A stretch of 64,000 nucleotides of DNA. Origin: Actinomycetospora chiangmaiensis DSM 45062 (GTDB taxonomy: Bacteria > Actinomycetota > Actinomycetes > Mycobacteriales > Pseudonocardiaceae). The notes under the pieces are model-generated. The model was not told the DNA's origin. It ran no database searches and saw nothing but the letters and a program-made list of their open reading frames with translations. The position numbers were made by a program, and so were the translations under genes. This document shows positions 1 to 7,512 of this stretch, piece after piece (position 1 is the stretch's first letter; each line of letters begins with the position of its first letter). The stretch covers positions 62,263-126,262 of the forward strand of contig NZ_KB903244.1 of assembly GCF_000379625.1 (NCBI RefSeq), given 5' to 3'.

Positions 1-1331
1 AGCCGGCCCTTGCGTACGACGGCCGAGGGCTCGATGTCGAGCACGCCGACCTCGGAGCCGAGGACGACCAGGCCGTCCTCGGTGACCCAGTACCGGGCGG
101 GACGCAGCCCGTTGCGGTCGAGCACGGCGCCGATGACGGAGCCGTCGGTGAAGGCCGCGAGCGCGGGACCGTCCCAGGCCTCCATGAGCGTGGAGTGGTA
201 CCGGTAGAAGGCCCGGCGCGCCGGGTCCATCTCGGTGTGGTTCTCCCACGCCTCCGGGATCATCATCAGCACGGCGTGCGGCAGCGACCGGCCACCGAGG
301 TGCAGCAGCTCCAGCACCTCGTCGAAGCTCGCCGAGTCGCTGGCCCCGGGCGTGACGATCGGGAACAGCCGGTCCATGTCGTACGTGGAGAACGCGCCGG
401 TCGAGAGCATCGACTCGCGGGCCCGCATCCAGTTGCGGTTGCCGCGCAGCGTGTTGATCTCGCCGTTGTGCGCGAGGTAGCGGTACGGGTGCGCGAGGCC
501 CCAGGCAGGGAAGGTGTTCGTCGAGAACCGGCTGTGCACCAGGGCGATCGAGCTGGTGGTGCGCTCGTCGGTGAGGTCGGCGTAGAACGGGCCGAGCTGC
601 TCCTCGGCGAGCATGCCCTTGTAGACCACGGTGCGGCTCGACAGCGAGGGGAAGTACGTCTCGCAGCCCGCGGCCCGGGTCTCGTGCTCGGTGCGCTTGC
701 GCAGCGCGAAGGCACGGCGCTCCATCGTGAGCTCGATGCCGGCCGCGTCGTCGCCCGCGTTCGGGGTGTCGACGACGGCGTCCACGCCGCCCGGGAGGCC
801 GACGAACAGCTGCCGGAAGGTCGGCATGACCTCGCGGGCGGTCGGGCCGATGCCCGCGCCGTCGGGGTCGACGGGCAGCTCGCGCCAGGCGAGGACGTCG
901 ACGCCCTCCTCGGCGGCGAGCCGCTCGACGATCGCGACCGCCTCGGCGGCCCGCTCCGGGTCCGCGGGCAGGAAGGCCACGCCGGCGGCGTAGCGGCCTG
1001 CCCCGGGCAGCGTCACGCCCTGCTCGGCGAGCACCGGGCGGTAGAGGCCGTCCGGGAGCTGGATGAGGATGCCCGCGCCGTCCCCGGTCGCGTGCTCGGC
1101 ACCACGGGCACCGCGGTGCTCGAGGTTGATCAGCGCCGTCAGCCCCTTGGCGACGATGCCGTGGTCACGGCGACCGGCGATGTCGGCGACGAAGGAGACC
1201 CCGCACGCGTCGTGCTCGTGGGCCGGGTCGTAGAGCCCCTGCGGCGCGGGGGCCGTCGTGGTGGGGCTGGTGGCAGGGGTCGTGGTGGTGGCGGCGGTGC
1301 CGTCGGCGGCTGCCCCGGAGGTGATGGTCAC
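1..1331 (-). CDS. gltB: Glutamate synthase large subunit, N-terminal part (cut by window edge)
   Basis: This is the N-terminal glutamine amidotransferase half of NADPH-dependent glutamate synthase (GOGAT), which makes two glutamates from glutamine and 2-oxoglutarate. About 443 of the usual ~1500 residues lie in the window and the 3' part continues beyond base 1. After a Thr/Ala/Pro-rich leader of about 30 residues comes [14 protein letters not shown]. Cys43 there is the expected nucleophile exposed after propeptide cleavage. NLEHRGARG and [10 protein letters not shown] follow, as in class II amidotransferases, and the distal piece contains EAWDGPA and [13 protein letters not shown] at 1331 is chosen because a GGAGGG Shine-Dalgarno lies 9 nt upstream and the protein frame ends just above it. 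gltD would be expected downstream, outside the window. Confidence 0.93.
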   Translation of the reverse strand, partial: MTITSGAAADGTAATTTTPATSPTTTAPAPQGLYDPAHEHDACGVSFVADIAGRRDHGIVAKGLTALINLEHRGARGAEHATGDGAGILIQLPDGLYRPVLAEQGVTLPGAGRYAAGVAFLPADPERAAEAVAIVERLAAEEGVDVLAWRELPVDPDGAGIGPTAREVMPTFRQLFVGLPGGVDAVVDTPNAGDDAAGIELTMERRAFALRKRTEHETRAAGCETYFPSLSSRTVVYKGMLAEEQLGPFYADLTDERTTSSIALVHSRFSTNTFPAWGLAHPYRYLAHNGEINTLRGNRNWMRARESMLSTGAFSTYDMDRLFPIVTPGASDSASFDEVLELLHLGGRSLPHAVLMMIPEAWENHTEMDPARRAFYRYHSTLMEAWDGPALAAFTDGSVIGAVLDRNGLRPARYWVTEDGLVVLGSEVGVLDIEPSAVVRKGR

Positions 1332-1934
1332 GGCCTCGTGCCCTCCCGTCGTCGTCGTGTGGTGGCCCGGAACTGGTCCGGATGCGGAGCGTTCGCACCG
1401 GGACGTCCCCGGGCTGGATCGGCGGGCGGCACGCGAGTGCCGCCCGGGAGGCGGGCGGTGTGCTGGGGATCGGGCCGGCTCCGTCGGCCGGGTCGCGTCC
1501 GTGCGTCCCGCGCCGGACGTCGAGCCGGGTGGTGGCCCAAGCAACCTGACGTTAACGGTGGCGATCGCCGAGCGCACGCATCGCCGACCGATCCGAACCG
1601 TGCTGATCGCCACGTTGCGGCAACGAGCCGGCCGCCCGGGTGTCACCGCGCGGGGACGACGCTGTCCGCGGCGGTGGCACGTGTGGTGGTGGTACGGCGT
1701 CCGGCTCGCCGCGCGGGGTCACCGCGGCGGGCGGCCGGTCCCGGTCGTCCGACGGTCCCTGCCGCAGCCCGATCTGCGGGGACCGTCGGGTATCGGGGCC
1801 CCGGTGTCGGGGTATGCCGTTACCGTGTCGAACGGGTGTTCGATCGAGCGGCGGGTCTGTGCCGACCCGCGGTCCGATCGTCGCCCGTCACCAGCCGACC
1901 ACGCCGCACGACGGCCGAGACCTCGGGAGCCATC
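1332..1934. other. 603-bp divergent intergenic region
   Basis: This gap separates the divergent gltB and DUF3072 genes. Candidate reading frames in it are short, Arg/Pro-rich and lack family resemblance, so I call no gene. The recognisable element is the SOS box at 1828-1843. A GTTAAC-containing stretch near 1553 lies on the gltB side, but I cannot assign it to a regulator. Confidence 0.5.
1828..1843. promoter_or_regulatory. SOS box (LexA operator)
   Basis: TCGAAC-GGGT-GTTCGA is a perfect 6+4+6 inverted repeat. It matches the actinobacterial/Gram-positive LexA consensus TCGAAC-N4-GTTCGA exactly. It lies 91 bp before the ATG of the DUF3072 gene and about 500 bp from gltB, so the DUF3072 gene is the likely target. 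Confidence 0.8.
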
Positions 1935-2405
1935 ATGAGCGAGACCGACACGCGGGACAGTCTGCCGGGCGACACGCCGTCCGGCCAAGACCCTGCCCGT
2001 CACACGGGCGTCACACCTCCGGATCCGCACGAGGTGAAGCAGCAGGGCGAGGGGTCCGTCGCGGAGAAGGACCCGGCGAACTGGGTCACCGGCGACGAGC
2101 CGATGACCGGTCCGCAGGCCAGCTACCTCGAGACGCTGGCGCAGCAGGCGGGCGAGGAGCCGCCCACCGACCTGACGAAGGCGCAGGCATCCGACGAGAT
2201 CGAGCGGCTGCAGGGCTCGGCCGACTCGGACCGCCAGGAACGGCCCACCGACCAGTGGGTCACCGGGGACGAGCCGATGACGGGCCCGCAGGCCAGCTAC
2301 CTGGAGACGCTCGCCCAGCGGGCCGGGGAGGAGCCGCCGGCGGACCTGACGAAGTCGCAGGCGTCCCGCGCGATCGACGACCTGCAGCAGCGCACGCAGC
2401 AGTGA
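1935..2405 (+). CDS. Tandem DUF3072 protein, probably LexA-controlled
   Basis: A 156-residue acidic protein with no signal peptide or membrane segment. It holds two near-identical copies of the DUF3072 module, at about residues 48-91 and 110-152. Each has WVTGDEPMTGPQASYLETLA followed by Q(Q/R)AGEEPP(T/A)DLTK(A/S)QAS. DUF3072 proteins are small actinobacterial and proteobacterial proteins of unknown function. The GPQxSYLxxLxxxAG(EE) pattern looks like a helix-rich SAP/HeH-type fold; that is inference. The ATG at 1935 starts a frame that ends 7 nt before the next gene. The SOS box upstream suggests induction by DNA damage. Confidence 0.85.
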   Translation: MSETDTRDSLPGDTPSGQDPARHTGVTPPDPHEVKQQGEGSVAEKDPANWVTGDEPMTGPQASYLETLAQQAGEEPPTDLTKAQASDEIERLQGSADSDRQERPTDQWVTGDEPMTGPQASYLETLAQRAGEEPPADLTKSQASRAIDDLQQRTQQ

Positions 2406-2412
2406 GGCGGCC

Positions 2413-3162
2413 GTGAGGCACGTGTGGCCGCCGGGCGGTCCGGCCGGGGAACTCGACCGGACCGCCCTCGCGGACCTCTACACCCACCCCGCGCCTGCCG
2501 ACCGGCCGTTCGTCCGGGTCAACTTCGTCGCCAGCGCCGACGGCGCGGTGAGTGTCGACGGGCGCTCCACCGGTCTGGCCGCACCGGGTGACCGGACGGT
2601 CTTCGGGGTGCTCCGGGAGCTGGCCGACGTGATCGTGGCCGGGTCGGGCACGGTCCGCGCCGAGAACTACCGGGGGGCGCGGACGTCGGCGCCCGCACGG
2701 GCCCGGCGGCGGGCGCGCGGCCAGGCCGCGGTGCCCCCGGTCGCCGTGGTGACGGCCGCGCCGCGCCTCGATCCGGGGGCCGCGTTGTTCACCGACACCG
2801 CCGTCCCCCCGCTCGTCGTCACCACCACCGGGGCGGCGCCCGAGGCGCGCCGGCGCTACGGCGCGGTCGCCGAGGTCCTCGACGCGGGCGACCTCTCCCC
2901 CGCCGCCGTCCTCGACGCCCTCGCCGCCCGAGGGTGCCGCCGGGTGCTCTGCGAGGGCGGACCGGCCCTCGTCGGGTCCTTCGCGGGCGCCGGGCTGGTC
3001 GACGAGCTGTGTCTGTCGCTCGCCCCCCAACTGGTGGGCTCCGGACCCGGCCGCATCCTGGCCGGTCCGGAGCTCCCGGTGCCGCTGCCGCTGCACCTCG
3101 TCTCCGCCCTGGCGCACGACGACGGACTGTTGCTGCGGTACGCCGTTCGTCCGTTCGAGTGA
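2413..3162 (+). CDS. RibD C-terminal-domain (pyrimidine reductase family) protein
   Basis: A 249-residue stand-alone reductase of the RibD-C/dihydrofolate-reductase-like superfamily, which usually reduces a ribosylamino-pyrimidine with NADPH. Visible family features are VRVNFVASADGAVSVDGRS near the N terminus, FGVLRELADVIVAGSGTVRAE, and a C-terminal nucleotide-binding GCRRVLCEGGPALVGSF. The deaminase domain of full RibD is absent. GTG at 2413 lies 7 nt after the DUF3072 stop, so the two genes may be co-transcribed. Substrate unknown; it could act in riboflavin biosynthesis or as a general NADPH reductase. Confidence 0.85.
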   Translation: MRHVWPPGGPAGELDRTALADLYTHPAPADRPFVRVNFVASADGAVSVDGRSTGLAAPGDRTVFGVLRELADVIVAGSGTVRAENYRGARTSAPARARRRARGQAAVPPVAVVTAAPRLDPGAALFTDTAVPPLVVTTTGAAPEARRRYGAVAEVLDAGDLSPAAVLDALAARGCRRVLCEGGPALVGSFAGAGLVDELCLSLAPQLVGSGPGRILAGPELPVPLPLHLVSALAHDDGLLLRYAVRPFE

Positions 3163-3280
3163 CAATCCGTGACGGTCTTCCGTCGCAGGGTGTCGGACGG
3201 GTAGTCGGCCCCGCACAGCGGTCGCAGCCGACGGCGGTGCACGACCGCCCCCCGAACCCCTGCGCAGAGGAGCGCCCCTC

Positions 3281-3766
3281 ATGACGACCCCTTCCGACTC
3301 GGCCACGACCACGCCGGCCGCGCCGCGGACCGGTGGCGCCAACCCCGCCCGTCTCGCCGACGACTCGGGCCAGGGCAAGACCACGATCGCCTCCGGCGTG
3401 GTGCAGAAGATCGCCGGCATCGCGGCCCGCGAGGTCTCCGGCGTCTACTCGATGGGCGGCGGCGTCTCCCGCGCCTTCGGGGCGATCCGCGAGCGCATCC
3501 CCGGCGGCACCGGCACCTCGCAGGCGGCGGGCGTACAGGTCGAGGTCGGCGAGAAGCAGGCCGCGATCGATCTCGACATCGTCGTCGAGTACGGCGCCGG
3601 GATCGTCGAGCTCGCCCGCGCGGTGCGACGCAACGTCATCGGCGCCGTCGAACAGATGACCGGCCTCGAGGTCATCGAGGTCAACATCGCCGTCAACGAC
3701 ATCCACATGCCCGGCGACGACAACGACGCCGAGCCCGCGCCGGCCCCGACCTCGCGGGTCGAGTGA
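3281..3766 (+). CDS. Asp23/Gls24 family envelope stress protein (first paralogue)
   Basis: A 161-residue Asp23/Gls24 (DUF322, YloU-like) protein, a family tied to alkaline and envelope stress and anchored to the membrane by AmaP. The core at residues 27-145 has GKTTIASGVVQKIAGIAARE, then VEVGEKQAAIDLDIVVEYG and a helix ending NVIGAVEQMTGLEVIEVNI. The N terminus is Ser/Thr/Ala-rich and disordered. ATG 3281 has an AGAGGAG Shine-Dalgarno 8-14 nt upstream. It is the first gene of a tightly overlapping operon running to 6318; its stop overlaps the next GTG (GTGA). Confidence 0.92.
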   Translation: MTTPSDSATTTPAAPRTGGANPARLADDSGQGKTTIASGVVQKIAGIAAREVSGVYSMGGGVSRAFGAIRERIPGGTGTSQAAGVQVEVGEKQAAIDLDIVVEYGAGIVELARAVRRNVIGAVEQMTGLEVIEVNIAVNDIHMPGDDNDAEPAPAPTSRVE

Positions 3767-4215
3767 GCGGCCCCGCCGGGCGGGGCCCGGCCGTCGGAGC
3801 GGGCGCGGTGCCACCATCGGGCCCGCAGCTCGGCACGGCCGCGGCGGCGGGCGTGCGGGCCGTGTCCCCGGGCTCGCCCGACGCCCCGGGCCTCGGCTCG
3901 CTCTCCGAGCGTGTCGCGGGGGCGCTCCTCGCCCACCCGGACGTCGTCCGCCTGTCCGGTGGGACGTTCGGCTCCGTGGCCACCTACCTGCCCGGCCGTC
4001 GGCTGGTCGGCGTCGCCCTCGGCGACGCGGACGAGCCGACCCGGATCAGCGTGGTGCTGCGCCTCGGTGCCCGGGTCCGGCCGACCGTCGAGGCGCTGCG
4101 CGCCCTCGTCGCGGCCGAGACCGGCGCCCGTCGGGTCGACGTCGTCGTCACCGACCTCGCCGACCCGACCGACCCGGCGGAGGCCGCCGCGGCCACCGGG
4201 CGCGCGCGGTCGTGA
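3763..4215 (+). CDS. Unknown protein of the Asp23 operon
   Basis: A 150-residue protein I cannot assign to a named family. Residues 1-45 are Gly/Pro/Ala-rich. The rest is a compact alpha/beta stretch with LSERVAGALLAHPDVVRL, YLPGRRLVGVALG and VRPTVEALRALVAAETGARR. This pattern of a helix, a GRR-VGV strand, and a helix with a basic end followed by VDVVVTDLA mirrors the layout of the Asp23 proteins on either side. A highly diverged Asp23-like fold is therefore possible (inference). The GTG start overlaps the upstream stop by 4 nt, and no membrane segment is seen. Confidence 0.75.
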   Translation: MSGPAGRGPAVGAGAVPPSGPQLGTAAAAGVRAVSPGSPDAPGLGSLSERVAGALLAHPDVVRLSGGTFGSVATYLPGRRLVGVALGDADEPTRISVVLRLGARVRPTVEALRALVAAETGARRVDVVVTDLADPTDPAEAAAATGRARS

Positions 4216-4222
4216 GCACCCC

Positions 4223-4555
4223 GTGAGCGCCGCCCCGACCCCGGCCGGCGAGTTCCGGGCCTTCGCCCGTCGGCACCACCCCGACGTCGGCGGCGACCCG
4301 GAGACCTTCCGCCGGGGTCTGGCGGCGTTCCGCGCCGGTCGCTCCCCGTTCGAGGCCGTCCCGGACGGGGACGGCGGGCACGACCCGGCCGGCACCGACG
4401 CCGCGCCGCGGTGGCGGATCGCCGACGACGACCCGCGGCTCGACGCCCCGATCGTCGCGGTCTCCGGCCACGTCGTCCCCCGCACCCTGCGGGCCGGCCG
4501 TCGCTGGCTGGGCCGCGCCCCGCTCAACCCGGTCCGTATCCGCCGGGTCGTCTGA
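4223..4555 (+). CDS. Small J-domain-like protein of the Asp23 operon
   Basis: A 110-residue basic protein. Residues 8-35 read like helix II, the HPD loop and helix III of a DnaJ J-domain: EFRAFARRHHPDVGGDPETF then RRGLAAF. Helix I, expected before it, is missing, and there is no G/F region or zinc domain. The C-terminal half (WRIADDDPRL, RTLRAGRRWLGRAPLNP) is unrelated to DnaJ and basic. GTG 4223 is used because the alternative GTG at 4212 meets a stop after three codons. It lies between the unknown protein and the DUF2273 gene and is surely co-expressed with them. Recruitment of DnaK to the envelope-stress complex is possible but speculative. Confidence 0.75.
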   Translation: MSAAPTPAGEFRAFARRHHPDVGGDPETFRRGLAAFRAGRSPFEAVPDGDGGHDPAGTDAAPRWRIADDDPRLDAPIVAVSGHVVPRTLRAGRRWLGRAPLNPVRIRRVV

Positions 4556-4581
4556 ACCCCCACGCAACCGGAAGGTCCCCC

Positions 4582-4761
4582 ATGAGCGCCACCACGGCCG
4601 GCCTGTTCGTCGGCCTCCTGCTCGGCGTCGCGGCCGCCGCCGGCGGTCTCGTCGGTTTCTTCATCGCCCTCGTCCTCGGCATCCTGGGTCTCGTCGTCGG
4701 CCGCGTGCTCGACGGCGAGCTCGACATCACGCAGTTCACCGGCCGCGGTCGCGACCGATGA
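4582..4761 (+). CDS. DUF2273-type small membrane protein
   Basis: A 59-residue protein with two closely spaced hydrophobic segments: residues 6-22 (GLFVGLLLGVAAAAGGL) and 24-40 (GFFIALVLGILGLVVGRVL). A short polar tail ends in GRGRDR. Small DUF2273 proteins accompany Asp23 and AmaP in Firmicutes and Actinobacteria and probably help seat the Asp23 complex in the membrane. ATG 4582 has a GGAAGG Shine-Dalgarno about 7 nt upstream. The stop overlaps the ATG of the second Asp23 gene (ATGA). Confidence 0.85.
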   Translation: MSATTAGLFVGLLLGVAAAAGGLVGFFIALVLGILGLVVGRVLDGELDITQFTGRGRDR

Positions 4762-5186
4762 GCACCCCGTCCTCGGACGCCACCACCCCGGTGCCGGTCG
4801 TCGCGTCGCCGCCCGTCGACGCCGCCGACGAGGTCGGCGAGCGCGGGCGGCTCGACATCGCGTTCGGCGTGGTGCGTCGCATCGCGGAGCACGCGGCGGA
4901 CTCCACCGAGGGCACGGTGCGCACCGAGCGCCGGGTCGCCGGGCTGGGGTTCGGCGAGGCCGGGTCCTCGGCCAAGGTGTCCGGGTACGGCGGCCAGGTC
5001 GACCTGCGGCTCGAGGTGCCACTGGCCTACCCCGCGCCGATCGCGCTCACCGTCGAGGCCGTCCGCGGCAACGTCCGGGACCGCATCCAGACCCTCACCG
5101 GGTACGCGGTGCGCTCGCTCGACGTCACCGTCTCCGCCCTCTCGATCCCCTCCGGCCCACCGGCCCCGACCTCCCGGGTGCAGTGA
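4758..5186 (+). CDS. Asp23/Gls24 family protein (second paralogue)
   Basis: A 142-residue second Asp23/Gls24 protein. The domain spans about residues 30-130, with RLDIAFGVVRRIAEHAADS, YGGQVDLRLEVPLAYPAPI and NVRDRIQTLTGYAVRSLDVT. It is clearly diverged from the first copy, so this is an old duplication rather than a recent one. Both paralogues end in a similar PTSRV(E/Q) tail, which may be a shared docking peptide (inference). The ATG overlaps the DUF2273 stop, and the stop overlaps the next ATG by one base (TGATG). Confidence 0.9.
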   Translation: MSTPSSDATTPVPVVASPPVDAADEVGERGRLDIAFGVVRRIAEHAADSTEGTVRTERRVAGLGFGEAGSSAKVSGYGGQVDLRLEVPLAYPAPIALTVEAVRGNVRDRIQTLTGYAVRSLDVTVSALSIPSGPPAPTSRVQ

Positions 5187-5719
5187 TGCGTGTCGTCCTG
5201 CGGCTGCTCTCGCCGCTGCTCGGTCTGCTCGTCGCCGCGATCGGGGTGGTGACCGCCCTCGAGGTGATCGTCGCCTGGGTCGCGCCCGCGTCGTCGCCGC
5301 TCGTCGTCCCGTGGCCGACCTGGCAGGCCACGGTCGCCGGCCTGACCTGGTCGTCGGGCACCGTGCGCGGCGTCGCGATCGGCGTCGGCGTGGTCGGCCT
5401 GCTCGTGCTCCTGGTCGGCCTGGTGGCCCGCCGGCACGACGTCGCGCTCACCGAGCCGGTCCCCGAGGTCACCGTCACCACCTCCCCGCGCTCGCTCGCC
5501 CGGGCCGTCGGGCACGAGGTCCGGTCCCACGCCGACGTCGTGTCGGCGTCCGTGGTGGCCTCGCAGAAGAAGGTGGTCGTGAAGGCGGGCACGCTCGACC
5601 CGCCCGACGAGGTCCGCACGGCGCTGCGCGAGCGTGTCGACGAGGTCCTCGGCCGCCTCCCGCTCGCCCGCCGCCCGCGGGTCTCCGTCTCCGTCGCCGC
5701 CACCAAGGGGGTCAAGTGA
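5186..5719 (+). CDS. DUF6286-type membrane protein of the Asp23 operon
   Basis: A 177-residue protein with two membrane helices: residues 4-30 (LRLLSPLLGLLVAAIGVVTA) and about 65-86 (GVAIGVGVVGLLVLLVGLVA). These are followed by a cytosolic alpha/beta domain with DVALTEPVPEVTVTTSPRSL, VVASQKKVVVKAGT and RARVSV-like ends. This matches the DUF6286/AmaP-like anchors of actinobacterial Asp23 loci. GTG 5183 is also possible, but ATG 5186 sharing its A with the previous stop is the better coupled start. The stop overlaps the following GTG. Confidence 0.83.
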   Translation: MRVVLRLLSPLLGLLVAAIGVVTALEVIVAWVAPASSPLVVPWPTWQATVAGLTWSSGTVRGVAIGVGVVGLLVLLVGLVARRHDVALTEPVPEVTVTTSPRSLARAVGHEVRSHADVVSASVVASQKKVVVKAGTLDPPDEVRTALRERVDEVLGRLPLARRPRVSVSVAATKGVK

Positions 5720-6318
5720 GCCGTCGCTCCCGGGCCGCCGTCGCCCGCTCCGCCGCGGGCGACCGCACGCTCGTCGTCCTCTCGGGCCTCGTCCTGCTCG
5801 CACTCGGGGTGCTGGTCGTCCTGCTCGGCGCCGGCGTGTTCGGGTCCAACCGCGCCCAGCGCCCGCTGTTCGACCCCGTCCTCACGGGTTGGGTGGCCCG
5901 GAACGTCGACCTGACCCGCTGGATCGCGATCGCCGCGGGGGTCGTGCTGCTCGTCGTCGGGCTGGTCTGGGCGGTCCGGTCGCTGCGCCCCGAGCCGCGC
6001 CCGGACGTGGTGCTCTCCGAGACCCCCGGCGAGCGCCTCACCGTCGACCACTCCGCCGTCGCCGACGCCGTCCGGCACGACGCCGAGGCCATCGACGGCG
6101 TCAGCCGCGCGCGCGTCCGCATGGTCGGCACCGAGCGCCGGCCGGCGCTGCGGATGTCGCTGTGGCTCGTCGAGGGCACCGACGTGCGCGACGTCTGGGC
6201 CGACATCGACGGCCGGGTCCTCGCCCGGGCGCGCCAGGCCTTCTCGGTGGACGCCCTGCCCACGGCGGTCCGCCTCGAGCTCGACGCGACGGCCTCGCAC
6301 AGCCCGCGCGTGCAGTAG
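5716..6318 (+). CDS. amaP: Alkaline shock response membrane anchor protein AmaP
   Basis: A 200-residue AmaP-type anchor that tethers Asp23 to the membrane. Its first helix is at residues 18-41 (TLVVLSGLVLLALGVLVVLL) and its second at about 73-91 (IAIAAGVVLLVVGLVWAV). A cytosolic C-terminal domain carries VLSETPGERLTVDHSAVADA and ALRMSLWLVEGTDVRD. It is the last gene of the operon, and its GTG overlaps the upstream stop by 4 nt. The final residues are RVQ, the same ending as the second Asp23 paralogue. Confidence 0.88.
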   Translation: MSRRSRAAVARSAAGDRTLVVLSGLVLLALGVLVVLLGAGVFGSNRAQRPLFDPVLTGWVARNVDLTRWIAIAAGVVLLVVGLVWAVRSLRPEPRPDVVLSETPGERLTVDHSAVADAVRHDAEAIDGVSRARVRMVGTERRPALRMSLWLVEGTDVRDVWADIDGRVLARARQAFSVDALPTAVRLELDATASHSPRVQ

Positions 6319-6346
6319 GACGGGACGGGAGGGGGAGACTGTCGCG

Positions 6347-7414
6347 GTGGACCTGCCCGTGATGCCCCCGGTGCTGCCGATGCTGGCCAAGCCCGTGACG
6401 TCGATCCCGGACGGCCAGTGCTTCGAGCCGAAGTGGGACGGCTTCCGGGCCGTGGTGTTCCGCGACGGCGACGAGGTGGAGATCGGCAGCCGCAACACCA
6501 AGCCGATGACGCGGTACTTCCCGGAGGTGGTCGAGGCCCTCCGGGAGCACCTGCCCCCGCGCTGCGTGGTCGACGGCGAGATCATCGTCGCCACCCCCGA
6601 CGGGCACGGTCTGGACTTCGAGGCACTCCAGCAGCGCATCCACCCCGCCGTCTCCCGGGTCACCCTGCTCGCCGAGCAGACCCCCGCGTCGTTCGTGGCG
6701 TTCGACCTGCTCGCGCTCGACGACGAGGACCTGACCCGGCGCCCGTTCGCCGAGCGCCGCGCCCGCCTCGTCGAGGCGGTGGACGACCGGGCCTCGGTGC
6801 ACGTCACGCCGATGACCACCGACCACGACGAGGCGCAGGACTGGTTCGTCCGCTTCGAGGGGGCGGGGCTGGACGGGCTCATCGCGAAGAAGCCGGACCT
6901 GACCTACCAGCCCGACAAACGCGTCATGAGCAAGATCAAGCACGTGCGGACCGCCGACTGCGTGGTCGCGGGCTACCGGGTGCACAAGTCCGGGCCGGAC
7001 GCGCTCGGGTCGCTGCTGCTCGGGCTCCACACCGCCGACGGCACCCTCGCGAGCGTGGGCGTGGTCGGTGCCTTCACCATGGCCCGCCGTCGGGAGCTCA
7101 TGGCGGAGCTGGCGCCGCTGGTGACGACCTTCGACGACCACCCGTGGAACTGGGCCGCGCACGAGCAGGGCGAGCGCACCCCGCGCAAGAACGAGACCAG
7201 CCGGTGGAACGCGGGCAAGGACCTGTCGTTCGTGCCGCTGCGGCCCGAGCGGGTCGTCGAGGTGCGCTACGACTACCTCGAGGGCGACCGCTTCCGGCAC
7301 ACCACGCAGTTCGTGCGCTGGCGCCCGGACCGCGACCCGTCGTCGTGCACCTACGACCAGCTGGACCGCCCGACCAGCTTCGACCTCGCCGACATCCTGC
7401 CGCCGACCCGGTAG
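6347..7414 (+). CDS. ligC: ATP-dependent DNA ligase, LigC type
   Basis: A 355-residue ATP-dependent DNA ligase with only nucleotidyltransferase and OB domains, the size of mycobacterial LigC. Motif I is EPKWDGFRAV with adenylated Lys29. RNTKPMTRYFPE, VVDGEIIV, SFVAFDLLALDD, GLDGLIAKK and MSKIKHVRTADCVV are motifs Ia to V. The OB-fold end contains LSFVPLRPERVVEVRYDY. LigC enzymes are backup ligases for NHEJ or base-excision repair. GTG 6347 has a GGAGGGGGA Shine-Dalgarno 10 nt upstream. No ku gene is adjacent; a LigD-type polymerase lies far away at 48214-49245. Confidence 0.9.
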   Translation: MDLPVMPPVLPMLAKPVTSIPDGQCFEPKWDGFRAVVFRDGDEVEIGSRNTKPMTRYFPEVVEALREHLPPRCVVDGEIIVATPDGHGLDFEALQQRIHPAVSRVTLLAEQTPASFVAFDLLALDDEDLTRRPFAERRARLVEAVDDRASVHVTPMTTDHDEAQDWFVRFEGAGLDGLIAKKPDLTYQPDKRVMSKIKHVRTADCVVAGYRVHKSGPDALGSLLLGLHTADGTLASVGVVGAFTMARRRELMAELAPLVTTFDDHPWNWAAHEQGERTPRKNETSRWNAGKDLSFVPLRPERVVEVRYDYLEGDRFRHTTQFVRWRPDRDPSSCTYDQLDRPTSFDLADILPPTR

Positions 7415-7512
7415 GGCGCTCCCGGGGCCTGCTCCCGGGCCCTCACCGCGGGGCGACCGGACGCCGGGCATCATGGGCGCGCGCCCGTCCCCGCCCGTCG
7501 AGAGGTCCCGCC

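Noticed and set aside
1545..1570. GTTAAC-containing stretch as a GlnR box for gltB
   Set aside because: Spacing and second half do not fit GTnAC-N6-GnAAC well enough, and it is more than 200 bp from the start.
195..1930. Plus-strand frame running into the DUF3072 gene
   Set aside because: The 5' part is antisense to gltB and has no family features; DUF3072 homology begins only after ATG 1935.
7415..7470. CCCGGG-rich hairpin after the ligase gene
   Set aside because: CCCGGG is self-complementary and common here; no extended stem forms.
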